This document shows positions 7,119 to 15,183 of a stretch of 49,520 nucleotides of DNA, piece by piece (positions within the stretch are counted from its first letter, which is position 1; every line of letters starts with the position of its first letter). The notes beneath the pieces are model-generated. The model searched no databases. It had not been told where the DNA came from and saw nothing but the letters and a program-made list of their open reading frames with translations. This stretch comes from Pirellulales bacterium (GTDB lineage Bacteria; Planctomycetota; Planctomycetia; Pirellulales; Thermoguttaceae): positions 1 through 49,520 of the forward strand of contig JADLEL010000030.1 of the NCBI GenBank assembly GCA_020846145.1, read 5' to 3'. Both the position numbers and the translations under genes were made by a program.

Positions 7119-8033
7119 ATGTTATCGAAATATCTGACTGCCCTACTGCTGGGAATCGGACTCCTCGCGCTTACGCCTTCCGCGCAAGCCGCGTTCACCG
7201 TCGATTACTACTACGGGAATACTAATCCGGGTAATAATGTCGCTCCCGGCCCGAAAACCTACGCGATACTCGTCGGTTCCCAGTCGCCGTCGAATGGCGT
7301 GATCGACGCGCTCCGTGGCGATCTCGACGTCAACAATGTCGCTTCTCAACTCAGTTGGGCCGCCAACGTCAAGGTTTTGAAGTACCAATGGGAGGATTTC
7401 AATTTTGTCGCGGGCGATATTCAAGCAGCGGCTTCGAGCATCGCCTCCGTCGTGAAGCCCGGCGATTCGTTCATCTTTTACTATTCCGGCCACGGCACCG
7501 GCGGACCGGGAGAGGGCGTGCAAGACTTTATCAATCCGGTGCGGAGCGGCGGTTGCCAAGACAACACCTTGGCGTCCATTTTTTCCGGCGGCAGTTTTGC
7601 CGAAGTCAATAAGTATTTCCTGATCGACGCTTGCCATTCCGAAGGAATGTGGATGAACGATTCCGCCGGCGACAGGGATTTGCAAACGCTCGCTAAAATC
7701 AGCTTCCTGGGGTCTTCTTCCGAAGGAAACGTCGCCTATTCCAATCCCGCGAACGGCACGAGCTTTTTCACCAATGCCATCCTGCCGGCGCTCACGCCCG
7801 ACGCCACTTTCGGCAATCTGTTGGCGCGCGCCATGGGCGCCGGCGGCGAAGTTACCGGTTTCTACAAGGACGACGGCTACGGCACGGGCGCGTGGCAGCC
7901 CGTCGCCTATACTTCCGGCGACTTCGATCCAAACTTACCCTTAAAGGGCGGTGTCGTTCCCGAGCCGACTGCTTTGGCCCTCATGCTAACCGCTGCGGCG
8001 GCCTTCTTGGTTTGGCGGCGACGAGCGGATTGA
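7119..8033 (+). CDS. secreted caspase-fold (peptidase C14-like) protein with PEP-CTERM anchor
   Basis: 304 residues in three parts. A signal peptide ends at about AQA. A caspase-like domain follows, with PKTYAILVGSQ as the first strand, catalytic His125 in YYSGHGTGG and Cys172 in LIDACHS, the classic His/Cys dyad of clan CD peptidases. The end is a PEP-CTERM signal: VPEP, a hydrophobic stretch, then WRRR. PEP-CTERM proteins are sorted and cleaved by an exosortase, encoded elsewhere. The GAGGAG at 7107-7112 abuts the ATG at 7113 but is six bases from the one at 7119, so I use 7119. It is probably an exported, surface-bound protease. Loss of activity cannot be excluded, but both catalytic residues are there. 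Confidence 0.85.
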   Translation: MLSKYLTALLLGIGLLALTPSAQAAFTVDYYYGNTNPGNNVAPGPKTYAILVGSQSPSNGVIDALRGDLDVNNVASQLSWAANVKVLKYQWEDFNFVAGDIQAAASSIASVVKPGDSFIFYYSGHGTGGPGEGVQDFINPVRSGGCQDNTLASIFSGGSFAEVNKYFLIDACHSEGMWMNDSAGDRDLQTLAKISFLGSSSEGNVAYSNPANGTSFFTNAILPALTPDATFGNLLARAMGAGGEVTGFYKDDGYGTGAWQPVAYTSGDFDPNLPLKGGVVPEPTALALMLTAAAAFLVWRRRAD

Positions 8034-8065
8034 CGCCTTTTCTCGATCTGTAGCCGTTCACAGGC

Positions 8066-8255
8066 GACTGTCCCGATTTTCGCGGCGCGAAAGATGATGG
8101 CGCCGTAAAAATGCTTAATCGCCGCGAAAATGGGACTGTCCCCCTCGCGCCGCGGGAAAGGGACAGGTCCATGTTTTCGGCCTACCGTTTGTCCACAAAA
8201 TACGTTTTCACGCCGAAAAATGGACCAGTCCCCGATTGGAGCGCGAACGCTTACC
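8066..8255. repeat. compound palindromic element including 127-bp repeat copy 2
   Basis: 8066-8087 pairs with 8120-8140, and overlapping that right arm starts the second copy of the 127-bp repeat (8129-8255, five differences from 1-127). It sits just downstream of the caspase-like gene and could act as its terminator. Confidence 0.88.
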
Positions 8256-8276
8256 TCGATCTTTCATGGTTCAAAT

Positions 8277-8330
8277 GTAGAACAGGTTTCCAACCTGTCG
8301 CCACGCGGCAGGCTGGAAGCCTGTCCTACG
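8277..8330. repeat. palindromic element, GTAG(G/A)ACAGGTT family
   Basis: GTAGAACAGGTTTCC... at 8277 pairs with ...GGAAGCCTGTCCTAC ending at 8330. Each arm also holds its own small hairpin (AGGTT/AACCT type). A shorter relative is at 33514-33543. Confidence 0.8.
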
Positions 8331-8679
8331 TCCGCCCGCTCCAACTTTAGAACCGGAAAAATGTTGCCCTATTTTGAACCGTGCCGAAATCCATCGATTT
8401 AATGGGCGTAATGAGGTGCCTATCCCCTATTTCTTAAAAACCTCCGAGTTTTCGCAAAATTAATCCTTTTTTAGGAAGAAATTCCTTGCAATCCGGTTTC
8501 AAGTTATTACACTGACAAGAGTATGCTGCCCTTTTGGGGGGCGATGCGTTCGGTCGCCCAAGGGAACGGAATCCGGCTTGAGTGTGCCTTCGTTTGTAAC
8601 GAGGACTCGCCCCTCGGTCCCTACAGATTTAGAAGCGTGTGCCCGCGCAGGTGTGGACAACTTTATGAGGAGCATAACT
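8331..8679 (+). other. 350-base non-coding leader of the second PEP-CTERM gene
   Basis: No gene is seen. After an AT-rich part there is a GC hairpin at 8539-8559 (GGGCGA/TCGCCC), then a stretch starting AAGGGAACGGAATCCGG. I could not match it to a known riboswitch. No convincing -35/-10 pair was found. A structured 5' leader is possible but unproven. Confidence 0.35.
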
Positions 8680-9408
8680 ATGAGAAACTTGAGTCCTTTT
8701 CGAATTTTGCCGATCGTCGTCGGCAGCGTCTGTTTCTGCCTCCCCGCAGCCCATGCCGGCATCATGGTGAATAGCGGCGACGTCGTCGCCGGCGAATATG
8801 TCTATGAGTTCGGCTACAACAACTACAATCGGGGTTGGAATGACGCCGAGACCAAAATCAACTTTTCCTATATGACTTGGTTTGACCCGGTCGGGTTTAC
8901 CTTCGCTTTGAACGGCCAGTCTCATGCTCAATTGGTGTTGCACTGGGATTTTTCCAGTTCCGGACTCCTTCCCAACACCGTGGAGTTGAAAGACCGTACG
9001 ACACTATTTACCAACACCAGCGTGGAACGCACCCAGGCGGTCGTCGAATACAGCACCACCGGCACGAGTTGGCAAACCATCGATATCCAGACTACTCCGA
9101 CGTCGGGATCTGTGGTGAACGACAACTGGACCAATACCATCTTGAACCTGGGGAGCGGCGCCGGCCATTTTTACTACCGTTTAACCATGAACACCATCGC
9201 CGGCGATGCGGACGGCAAGTTCTCGAACAACCAAAACCAATGGGCGCGCGCGAATCCGGGCGTAACGTCGTTTCGCGCCGCGTTTTCCGCCGCGCCGATT
9301 CCCGAGCCGGGTACGCTGGCGTTGCTCTTGTTTGGCGGCCTGGGACTGGCCTTCCGGGCGACTCGCCGCGGATTCGGCCGCGAATTCCTCGCGGGGAAAG
9401 GAGATTGA
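8680..9408 (+). CDS. secreted PEP-CTERM protein of unknown function
   Basis: 242 residues. A clear signal peptide (CFCLPAAHAG) leads into a beta-rich domain with many Asn, Thr and Ser residues, and the end is PIPEPGTLALLLFGG followed by a basic tail, the exosortase-processed PEP-CTERM signal. The central domain (about 25-205) resembles extracellular beta-sandwich domains in general and has no catalytic motif I recognise. The start is set by AGGAG at 8668-8672, seven bases before the ATG at 8680. It lies after the caspase-like PEP-CTERM gene but is separated by about 650 bases of repeats and leader, so the two are probably separate transcription units. It is likely a cell-surface or matrix protein. 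Confidence 0.85.
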   Translation: MRNLSPFRILPIVVGSVCFCLPAAHAGIMVNSGDVVAGEYVYEFGYNNYNRGWNDAETKINFSYMTWFDPVGFTFALNGQSHAQLVLHWDFSSSGLLPNTVELKDRTTLFTNTSVERTQAVVEYSTTGTSWQTIDIQTTPTSGSVVNDNWTNTILNLGSGAGHFYYRLTMNTIAGDADGKFSNNQNQWARANPGVTSFRAAFSAAPIPEPGTLALLLFGGLGLAFRATRRGFGREFLAGKGD

Positions 9409-9675
9409 ACGCTTTGCAACATCCAGTGTTGAAAATCCGGGTACGCTAATTTGGAAATCCGTCAAAATCCGGGTAATAGCCGGCATCCCCCCCTGAAGAG
9501 TATGCGAATAAAACTTCCTCTTGCCCCAAGTGGGGCGGTAAGTTAGAATCTCTACACCGTCCCGTCGCTTTCTCGACGGGAACGGAGAATCCGCGCGACT
9601 CATAAGGAAGGATTCGCGCTGCTCGAATTGCTATCGCCATTCTTCAATCTGAGAATCTACCACGGAAAGAACGCC

Positions 9676-12537
9676 ATGTCCGCGGAACGGATGCCGCCGG
9701 AAGAAGCGACGGTCTTGGGAAGCACGTTGGCCGGCCTGATGCGGTTGGTGCTGCGCTTTCCCGGCTCGACGCTGGCCTTGGCGGTCGCCGCGGTGCTGGC
9801 CGCCACGTACTTGAGCGGCACGCGGCTGAGTTTCCGCACCAGCCGGCTCGATTTGCTGAATCCCAAGAGCGACTTCAACCGCCTCTGGATCGACTACATC
9901 AACGAATTCGGCGATGCCGAGGACGCGGTGGTCGCGTTCGAAGGGCCAAACCGGCAAACGATCGACGCGGCCGTGCGCGACACGGCGGCGATTCTCGAAC
10001 GCGAACCAAAATTTTTCCAGAGCGTGCTGCACGAGATCGACCGCTCGAAGCTCCGGCGGAAAGGGCTGTATTTTTTCGACGATCCGCGGAAGCTGGCCGA
10101 ATGCGAATACTTTCTCGACCGCGTCCGGCCCGTGTTGCGGGGCGATTGGAGCATGTTGAAGCTGGGGAACGTCGAACCTCGCGCTTTCGCCCAATTGCGG
10201 CAAATCACGGCATCGAATCCGACGGCGCAGGCGGCGGCGGACACCGAACTTACGTGGTTCACGCATTGCCTGCTGCAGGCGCTCGAGGGGGAATACAAAT
10301 CGCCCTGGTCGGAAGCATCGGCCGACGCGTTGGGCGATCGACCGGCCCCCGCCGCGCAGCCCCTGGTCGGCAGCGAGAAGCTCGGTTTGATCTTGCTCCG
10401 GTTGACGAAAGATCCCCATCAAACCGATTTCGTCCGCCACGCCGACGCCATCAACCGGCTGCGGGCAATCGTTCGCGACGTGCAGTCTCGGCACGCGGCG
10501 GTAAAGCTCAGCCTCACCGGCCTGCCGATCATCGAGTTCGACGAGATGAACAGCAGTTCGATTTCGATGGCCGAGGTGAGCTTCATTTCGCTGATCGGCG
10601 TGTCGATTCTGTTCATCGTGGGTTTCGGCGGCTGGCGGCATCCGCTGCTGGCCGTGATTTCGCTCTCGCTGGGCACCTATTGGTCGATGGGCTTCATCTC
10701 GCTGGCCGTGGGGCATTTGAACATCCTGAGCAGCGCCTTCGCCGTGATTTTGATCGGCCAGGGCATCGACTTCAGCATGTATTTCGTCGCCGAATACTTG
10801 CAGCAGCGGGAAACGATCGACTCCAGCGGCGAAGCGTTGCTGAAAACCGTTCGCCGCGTGGGGCCGGGCATCGCCATCGGCGCGATCGCCACGTCGATCG
10901 CGTTTTTCATGGCCGGCTTTACCGAATTCACCGGCGTGGCCGAGTTGGGATTCATCGCCGGCGGCGGCATTCTGCTGTGCTGGCTGGCGGGCATGACCGT
11001 GCTGCCGGCGTTGATCCACGTCACCGACCGCAAATGGCCCCTGCGGCGGATGCCGCGCACGATCGACGTCTGCGGCTGGACGAAGCCGCTCATGGCCAGG
11101 CCGGGGCTGGTGCTCGCCGTTACGCTCTCCGGCACGGCGGTGTTGGGCATCGGCACGACTCGGCTTTGGTACGATCACAACTTGCTGCACATGCAGGCGC
11201 GGAATTTGGAGAGCGTGGCGATGGAGAAGAAGCTCGCCGCGGAGGACGACTTAAGCGCGTCGTTCGCCATCTCCATTGCCGGCAGCCGCGAGGAAGTGCT
11301 GCGGCGCAAGGCCCTGTTCTTGCGGCAGCCGTCGGTCCGCCGGGTCGTCGAGCTGGCGTCGATGTTCCCCAGCGACGCCGAAGCGAAGCGGGCGATCGTC
11401 GCGCGCATCCATCAACGCTTGGAATCCATTCCCGGCAACGTGCCGACGATTCCCGTCACCGCGCCGGAGGACATGGAGCAAGTGCTGGCGCAAATGCGGC
11501 AATTCGTAACCGGCAGCCAACGCGCGGCGCAATTCCTAGCCGTTTTCGACCGCATCGCCGCACTGCTGAAGCGCATGGACCGGAACGAATATTACGCGAA
11601 AATATCGGCCTTTCAGCAGCGATTGGCCCAGGATTTGTCGCTGAAATTGCGGAACTTGCAAGCGGTGTCGAATCCCGTCCCGCCGCAACTCGCCGATCTG
11701 CCGGAAAGCCTCGTCGCGCGGTACGTCAGCCCCAGGGGCAGCTATTTGATGCGCATCTACAGCCGCGGCGATATCTGGGACATGACCGCGATGGAGCAGT
11801 TCGTCGAGGACGTGCGCGCGATCGATCCCAAGGCGACCGGTAATCCGCTGCAAATTTACGAGGCGTCGCGGCAGATGAAGCGCAGCTACGAGCAAGCCGC
11901 CTTCCTGGCGCTATTGGTGATTCTGCCCGTGGTCTATTTCGACTTCCGCAATCTCCGCCATGCGCTCCTGGCGGTTCTGCCGCTGGGATTGGGCATCGCG
12001 CAAATGCTCGGTTTGATGGGGCTGCTCGATATCCCCTTGAACGCCGCCAACATGATCGTGCTGCCGCTGATTTTGGGCGTGGGCATCGACGCGGGAGTGC
12101 ATATCGTCCACGATTTTTGCAGCCAGAAGGGGCGCTATCGGATGAACGCTTCGATCGCCTCGGCGGTGGCCATCAACCAGGTGACGAACATGGCCGGATT
12201 CGGGAGTTTGATGATCGCCAGCCATCAGGGTCTGCAGAGCCTCGGTCGCGTACTTACCTTGGGAATGGGCTCGTGCATGTTCAGTGCGTTGGTGATTCTA
12301 CCGGCGTTATTGACCTGGCTGACTTGGGATCGCAAGGAGGAATCGTCGGAGGCGGAGGAAAGCGATCTCGATTTGAGCTTGGCACCCGAACCCGAATACG
12401 CGCTGGTCGAGCCGTTTCATCGCCGCGACGATAACCACCCCGCCTTGAGTGGGATGCATCGTCCTTCGCTTTCGGAGTACGGAGTTAATCCGCGAGAGAA
12501 AATGGAGGACGAAATCCCCTCGTATGGCGGAGCATGA
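9676..12537 (+). CDS. MMPL/RND-superfamily exporter, HpnN-like
   Basis: 953 residues with the duplicated RND plan: a first membrane helix near 20-45, a large periplasmic loop, five helices around 300-460, then a second helix, loop and helix set. The fourth-helix type motif occurs twice, as LIGQGIDFSMYF and LILGVGIDAGVHIV. The first periplasmic loop is typical of lipid exporters of the HpnN/MMPL type, which carry hopanoids or other lipids from the inner membrane. It is not an AcrB-type pump: it has no adaptor gene beside it and lacks the larger docking domains. A FabZ-like dehydratase follows, which fits lipid traffic. I chose the ATG at 9676; a TTG at 9628 would add 16 residues with no better evidence. 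Confidence 0.85.
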   Translation: MSAERMPPEEATVLGSTLAGLMRLVLRFPGSTLALAVAAVLAATYLSGTRLSFRTSRLDLLNPKSDFNRLWIDYINEFGDAEDAVVAFEGPNRQTIDAAVRDTAAILEREPKFFQSVLHEIDRSKLRRKGLYFFDDPRKLAECEYFLDRVRPVLRGDWSMLKLGNVEPRAFAQLRQITASNPTAQAAADTELTWFTHCLLQALEGEYKSPWSEASADALGDRPAPAAQPLVGSEKLGLILLRLTKDPHQTDFVRHADAINRLRAIVRDVQSRHAAVKLSLTGLPIIEFDEMNSSSISMAEVSFISLIGVSILFIVGFGGWRHPLLAVISLSLGTYWSMGFISLAVGHLNILSSAFAVILIGQGIDFSMYFVAEYLQQRETIDSSGEALLKTVRRVGPGIAIGAIATSIAFFMAGFTEFTGVAELGFIAGGGILLCWLAGMTVLPALIHVTDRKWPLRRMPRTIDVCGWTKPLMARPGLVLAVTLSGTAVLGIGTTRLWYDHNLLHMQARNLESVAMEKKLAAEDDLSASFAISIAGSREEVLRRKALFLRQPSVRRVVELASMFPSDAEAKRAIVARIHQRLESIPGNVPTIPVTAPEDMEQVLAQMRQFVTGSQRAAQFLAVFDRIAALLKRMDRNEYYAKISAFQQRLAQDLSLKLRNLQAVSNPVPPQLADLPESLVARYVSPRGSYLMRIYSRGDIWDMTAMEQFVEDVRAIDPKATGNPLQIYEASRQMKRSYEQAAFLALLVILPVVYFDFRNLRHALLAVLPLGLGIAQMLGLMGLLDIPLNAANMIVLPLILGVGIDAGVHIVHDFCSQKGRYRMNASIASAVAINQVTNMAGFGSLMIASHQGLQSLGRVLTLGMGSCMFSALVILPALLTWLTWDRKEESSEAEESDLDLSLAPEPEYALVEPFHRRDDNHPALSGMHRPSLSEYGVNPREKMEDEIPSYGGA

Positions 12538-12579
12538 GCGGCAAAAGTCATCCCGGTGCATCTTCCCAAACGGCGAAAA

Positions 12580-12628
12580 TTTGGTATATTGGCGGATTCG
12601 TATAATTCCCCCGCTCTCAATAGAGGAG
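12580..12628 (+). promoter_or_regulatory. probable promoter and strong ribosome-binding site of the 32-residue gene
   Basis: A perfect TATAAT lies at 12601-12606, with a poor -35 candidate (TTTGGT, 12580-12585). GAGGAG at 12623-12628 is seven bases from the ATG at 12636, an ideal spacing and the best evidence that the tiny gene is translated. Confidence 0.5.
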
Positions 12629-12635
12629 TATATAG

Positions 12636-12734
12636 ATGGCCAAACCGGCACGAGTATTGAAAAAGGCGAATCACGGCAAACGTCCCGCCAACAGCAAAGC
12701 CCGGCGCAGCAAGCGCTGGAACGTGAAGACCTGA
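12636..12734 (+). CDS. very basic 32-residue protein
   Basis: Thirty-two residues starting MAKPARVLKKANHGKRP, with about a third Lys or Arg, no acidic residue, no membrane segment and a single Trp. It has its own -10 box and an ideal GAGGAG site. The composition is like small ribosome-associated or nucleic-acid-binding proteins; it does not match bL34, bL36 or bTHX as I know them. I do not recognise the family and give no function. A palindromic element starts six bases after its stop codon and could act as its terminator. The FabZ-like gene follows. Such genes are easily missed because of their size. Confidence 0.72.
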   Translation: MAKPARVLKKANHGKRPANSKARRSKRWNVKT

Positions 12735-12739
12735 TTTTT

Positions 12740-12803
12740 GTCGGGTGGGCATTCCCCGCCACGGTCCACGTCGATTCACGATTCGGCGGGCAATGCCCGA
12801 CCT
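12740..12803. repeat. palindromic element, GTCGGGTGGGCATTCC family
   Basis: 12740-12760 pairs with 12785-12801 (GGCGGGCAATGCCCGAC). It lies between the 32-residue gene and the FabZ-like gene. Confidence 0.8.
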
Positions 12804-12852
12804 ACGAAATGAGAATGCGGCAACCAGCCGCGTTTTGGAGTATATTTCGGCC

Positions 12853-13371
12853 ATGAAACCGCTGATTCTCGATTTTTCCGAATACGATCTCGATCGCGTC
12901 GTCGCCGACGCCGAGGCGATACGCCGCCACAATCCGCAGCGCTTCGAGATGGAGCAGCTCACGGCGATTTGCTTCGAGGATCCCGACCGCGGTATTTGCG
13001 TGGGCTATAAGGATTTGACTCCGAACGAATTCTGGTGCCGGGGGCACATGCCCAATATGCCGCTCATGCCCGGTGTGATCATGTGCGAGGCGGCCGCGCA
13101 GTTGTCGAGCTATTACATCCACCGCTTCAAATTGATGGAGGCCGACGTGGTCGGTTTCGGCGGTTTGGAGGACGTGCGTTTCCGCGGCGTGGTCCGGCCC
13201 GGCGACCGGTTCGTCATCGTCAGCCGCCTGCTCAAAGTCCGCCGCATGATTATGACCTGCGAATTCCAATGCTTCGTCAACCAAAACATGGTCTGCGAAG
13301 GCATCTTGAAGGGCGTCGCGCTGCCCAAAGACCTCGTGCAAGGCGTACCGGTGCTGGGCGAGATGGATTAG
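12853..13371 (+). CDS. FabZ-like 3-hydroxyacyl-ACP dehydratase (hotdog fold)
   Basis: 172 residues, slightly longer than classical FabZ because of about 45 extra N-terminal residues. The active-site segment GHMPNMPLMPGVIMCEAAAQL holds the catalytic His65 and Glu79 in the FabZ spacing. FabZ dehydrates 3-hydroxyacyl-ACP in fatty-acid elongation. Relatives of this type are also found in specialised lipid pathways, so it need not be the housekeeping FabZ. Its position after an MMPL exporter suggests lipid synthesis coupled to export. The start follows a short spacer with a palindromic element; no strong ribosome-binding site is visible. Confidence 0.88.
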   Translation: MKPLILDFSEYDLDRVVADAEAIRRHNPQRFEMEQLTAICFEDPDRGICVGYKDLTPNEFWCRGHMPNMPLMPGVIMCEAAAQLSSYYIHRFKLMEADVVGFGGLEDVRFRGVVRPGDRFVIVSRLLKVRRMIMTCEFQCFVNQNMVCEGILKGVALPKDLVQGVPVLGEMD

Positions 13372-13464
13372 TGTGCAGGAGTGTTGGGCGAGAGTGCGGC
13401 GATCTTCGGTCGCGCCGATTTTCCTGCCGGGATTTTCGCGGCTATCGGAAAAGACCGCGGGAGA

Positions 13465-13806
13465 TTATCTGGCGCCGGTGGGCTGCGCGAGATCGTTTTC
13501 GAGTTGGGAAACGATCCACGCATTGAGGCTTTTGCCGGAGCGTTTGGCGTGGAGCAGCAGTTGGCGATGCAGTTCCGGAGAAACACGGAGGACGAAACGG
13601 CCGGAGACGGGCTTTTCGGGATCTTCGCCCCGATCGCGGCAAAATTCCAAGTAATCGTCCACCGATTCGCGGAAGGCCTTCCGCAAATCGGCGACCGATT
13701 TGCCTTGAAAAGTTACCACGTCGCGCAGTCCGAGCACTTCGCCGTGAAAGACGCCGCGTTCGTCGTCGAATGCGACGTGCCCGCAATAGCTTTTGTATTC
13801 CATCAT
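13465..13806 (-). CDS. hicB: HicB-family antitoxin
   Basis: 113 residues in two parts. The HicB fold comes first (YKSYCGHVAFDDERGVFHGEVLGL, then FQGKSVADLRKAF). A ribbon-helix-helix DNA-binding tail follows (FVLRVSPELHRQLLLHAK...SLNAWIVSQL). HicB blocks the HicA RNase and represses the operon. Its start overlaps the end of hicA by four bases, giving the toxin-first order usual for hicAB. Either ATG at 13806 or 13803 is possible. Downstream it converges on the FabZ-like gene. Confidence 0.92.
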   Translation of the reverse strand: MMEYKSYCGHVAFDDERGVFHGEVLGLRDVVTFQGKSVADLRKAFRESVDDYLEFCRDRGEDPEKPVSGRFVLRVSPELHRQLLLHAKRSGKSLNAWIVSQLENDLAQPTGAR

Positions 13807-14054
13807 GGTTGAATTCCCGCTTCGGTGAGAAAACGCCTCATCGATTCCACGCTGCCTTTATCTGTTTCCTTGCGGGGGTGCGGCCGATGAAACACGGCCC
13901 GCACGCCGTTCAAAGCGATGCGAATCCGGGAGCCGCGGCCTTCGCTGAGTTCCGCGCCGGAGGATCGCAACAGAGCCTCGATGTCCGACCATGCGATGTT
14001 CGAGCGCACAGGCCGCGCGAAGATCGCTTCCAAGATTCTCTCGTGTTTGCCCAT
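13803..14054 (-). CDS. hicA: HicA-family toxin (probable mRNA interferase)
   Basis: 83 residues with the HicA double-stranded RNA-binding-like fold: SDIEALLRSSGAE, then GRGSRIRIALNG and AVFHRPHPRKETDKG. This matches the HicA subfamily with GSR in place of GSH and a HRPHP histidine. The toxin gene comes first, overlapping hicB. On the minus strand TTGACA and TATTAT lie 17 bases apart so close to the ATG that transcription should start at or within a base or two of it, making a leaderless message likely. Confidence 0.92.
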   Translation of the reverse strand: MGKHERILEAIFARPVRSNIAWSDIEALLRSSGAELSEGRGSRIRIALNGVRAVFHRPHPRKETDKGSVESMRRFLTEAGIQP

Positions 14055-14060
14055 TGTTCA

Positions 14061-14089
14061 ATAATACCATCAAATGATACTGCTGTCAA
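14061..14089 (-). promoter_or_regulatory. promoter of hicAB, apparently leaderless
   Basis: On the minus strand TTGACA (14084-14089), a 17-base spacer and TATTAT (14061-14066) form a near-consensus sigma70 promoter. The -10 box ends seven bases before the hicA ATG at 14054. ATCA/TGAT half-sites in the spacer could bind HicB. Confidence 0.7.
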
Positions 14090-14125
14090 TCCCCCCATAC
14101 ACCGCATATTTCTCTCAATCGCACC

Positions 14126-15025
14126 CTACGGCCCGACCGGGTCCAAGAGGTCGTCGCCCGCGCGTTTTTCCTTGGCCTCCGCGGCGCGGCGGTGGAATTG
14201 GCGGATCATCGCCCAGGCTTCATCGGCCGTTTCGGCGAATTGGAAGAGGTCCAGGTCGGCGTCGTCGATCGTGCCCGCGTCGGCGAGGAATTGGAAATCG
14301 ACCGCCCGTTGCCAATACTCGCGGCCGAACAGAATGATAGGGATTTCCTGCATGCGGCCGGTTTGGCGGAGGGTCAGGGCGTCGGTCAGTTCGTCGAGGG
14401 TGCCGAATCCGCCGGGAAAGACCACCAGCGCCTTCGCCCGCAAGAGAAAGTGGAATTTCCGCATGGCGAAATAGTGGAACTGGAAGCAGAGATCGGGAGT
14501 GATGTAGGGATTGGGCTGCTGTTCGTGGGGCAGGCGGATATTCAGTCCGACCGATTTCGCGCCCGCGTCGAAGGCCCCGCGATTGGCGGCTTCCATGATG
14601 CCCGGCCCGCCGCCGGTAACGACCACGTAATCGCACTCGCCCTTGGTTTGGCAGGCGGTCGAGACCAGCCGCGCGAATTCGCGCGCGGTGTCGTAGTAAT
14701 GGCTGCGTTCGAGCAGCGCCTCGGCCCGGCTCGCGGCGCGCTGCCGGCGGACTTCGCTTGGCGCTTCGGCCAGCCGCGCTTTCGCCCGCTCCCATTGTTC
14801 CCGCGCGGCGGCCGGTTCGACGATCCGCGTGCTGCCGAAGACCACGATCGTCGAGCGGACGTTGTTCTTTCGCAGATACAACTCGGGCTTGAGATGTTCG
14901 AGTTCCATCCGCGCGGCGCGCAGCTCCGGCTCCATCAGGAAGTCCACGTCCCGATAGGCCACCCGGTAACTCGACGATTGCAGGATTTTTTCCAGGTTCT
15001 CTTCGCGGATTCGTGCTTCGGACAT
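14126..15025 (-). CDS. LOG-family protein (nucleotide phosphoribohydrolase-like)
   Basis: 299 residues. The family's two signatures are present: GGGPGIMEAANRGA at about 140-153 and PGGFGTLDELTDAL at about 218-231, where the Glu and the Arg in MRKFHF belong to the active site. LOG proteins cleave the base from nucleoside 5'-monophosphates (cytokinin-type phosphoribohydrolases); many older annotations call them lysine decarboxylases, which this motif set does not support. There is an N-terminal extension of about 60 residues before the Rossmann-like core (STIVVFGSTR). It is the last gene of the long minus-strand run, and the gap before it carries a hairpin and a duplicated gene end. Confidence 0.9.
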   Translation of the reverse strand: MSEARIREENLEKILQSSSYRVAYRDVDFLMEPELRAARMELEHLKPELYLRKNNVRSTIVVFGSTRIVEPAAAREQWERAKARLAEAPSEVRRQRAASRAEALLERSHYYDTAREFARLVSTACQTKGECDYVVVTGGGPGIMEAANRGAFDAGAKSVGLNIRLPHEQQPNPYITPDLCFQFHYFAMRKFHFLLRAKALVVFPGGFGTLDELTDALTLRQTGRMQEIPIILFGREYWQRAVDFQFLADAGTIDDADLDLFQFAETADEAWAMIRQFHRRAAEAKEKRAGDDLLDPVGP

Positions 15026-15036
15026 GGTAATAATTT

Positions 15037-15183
15037 ACGGCATATCGAACCATCGCACAAGGTGTAGGTGTAGGTTATGCTTCAGCATAACACCTGATTG
15101 TAAGGTTTTTTCATATTCCCGACTCCACCGTCGCCGTTGGCTCCGGGCTAAACGATTCACGGCAATTCGAACCATCGCACAAG
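15037..15183. repeat. 25-base duplicated gene end flanking an insertion with a hairpin
   Basis: 15037-15061 matches 15159-15183 at 23 of 25 bases. Read on the minus strand, each copy encodes LVRWF(E/D)(L/M)P and a stop codon; the upstream copy is the real end of the prepilin peptidase gene. Between them lie about 97 bases with a GTTATGC/GCATAAC hairpin (15074-15091). The arrangement looks like a target duplication around an inserted element. Confidence 0.65.

Noticed and set aside
8111..8350. Open frame MFSAYRLSTKYVF... in the second 127-bp repeat copy as a possible small gene
   Set aside because: The same peptide is read in both repeat copies because the DNA is repeated; the ends differ and no ribosome-binding site or family is visible.
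8520..8620. Riboswitch-like stretch (AAGGGAACGGAATCCGG) upstream of the second PEP-CTERM gene
   Set aside because: It has some words of the cobalamin riboswitch but lacks the rest of the conserved core, and the gene has no link to cobalamin; only a possible structured leader is recorded.
14126..15025. Lysine decarboxylase call for the LOG-family gene
   Set aside because: The GGGPGIMEA and PGGFGTLDE motifs are those of nucleotide phosphoribohydrolases; the decarboxylase name is a historical misannotation.
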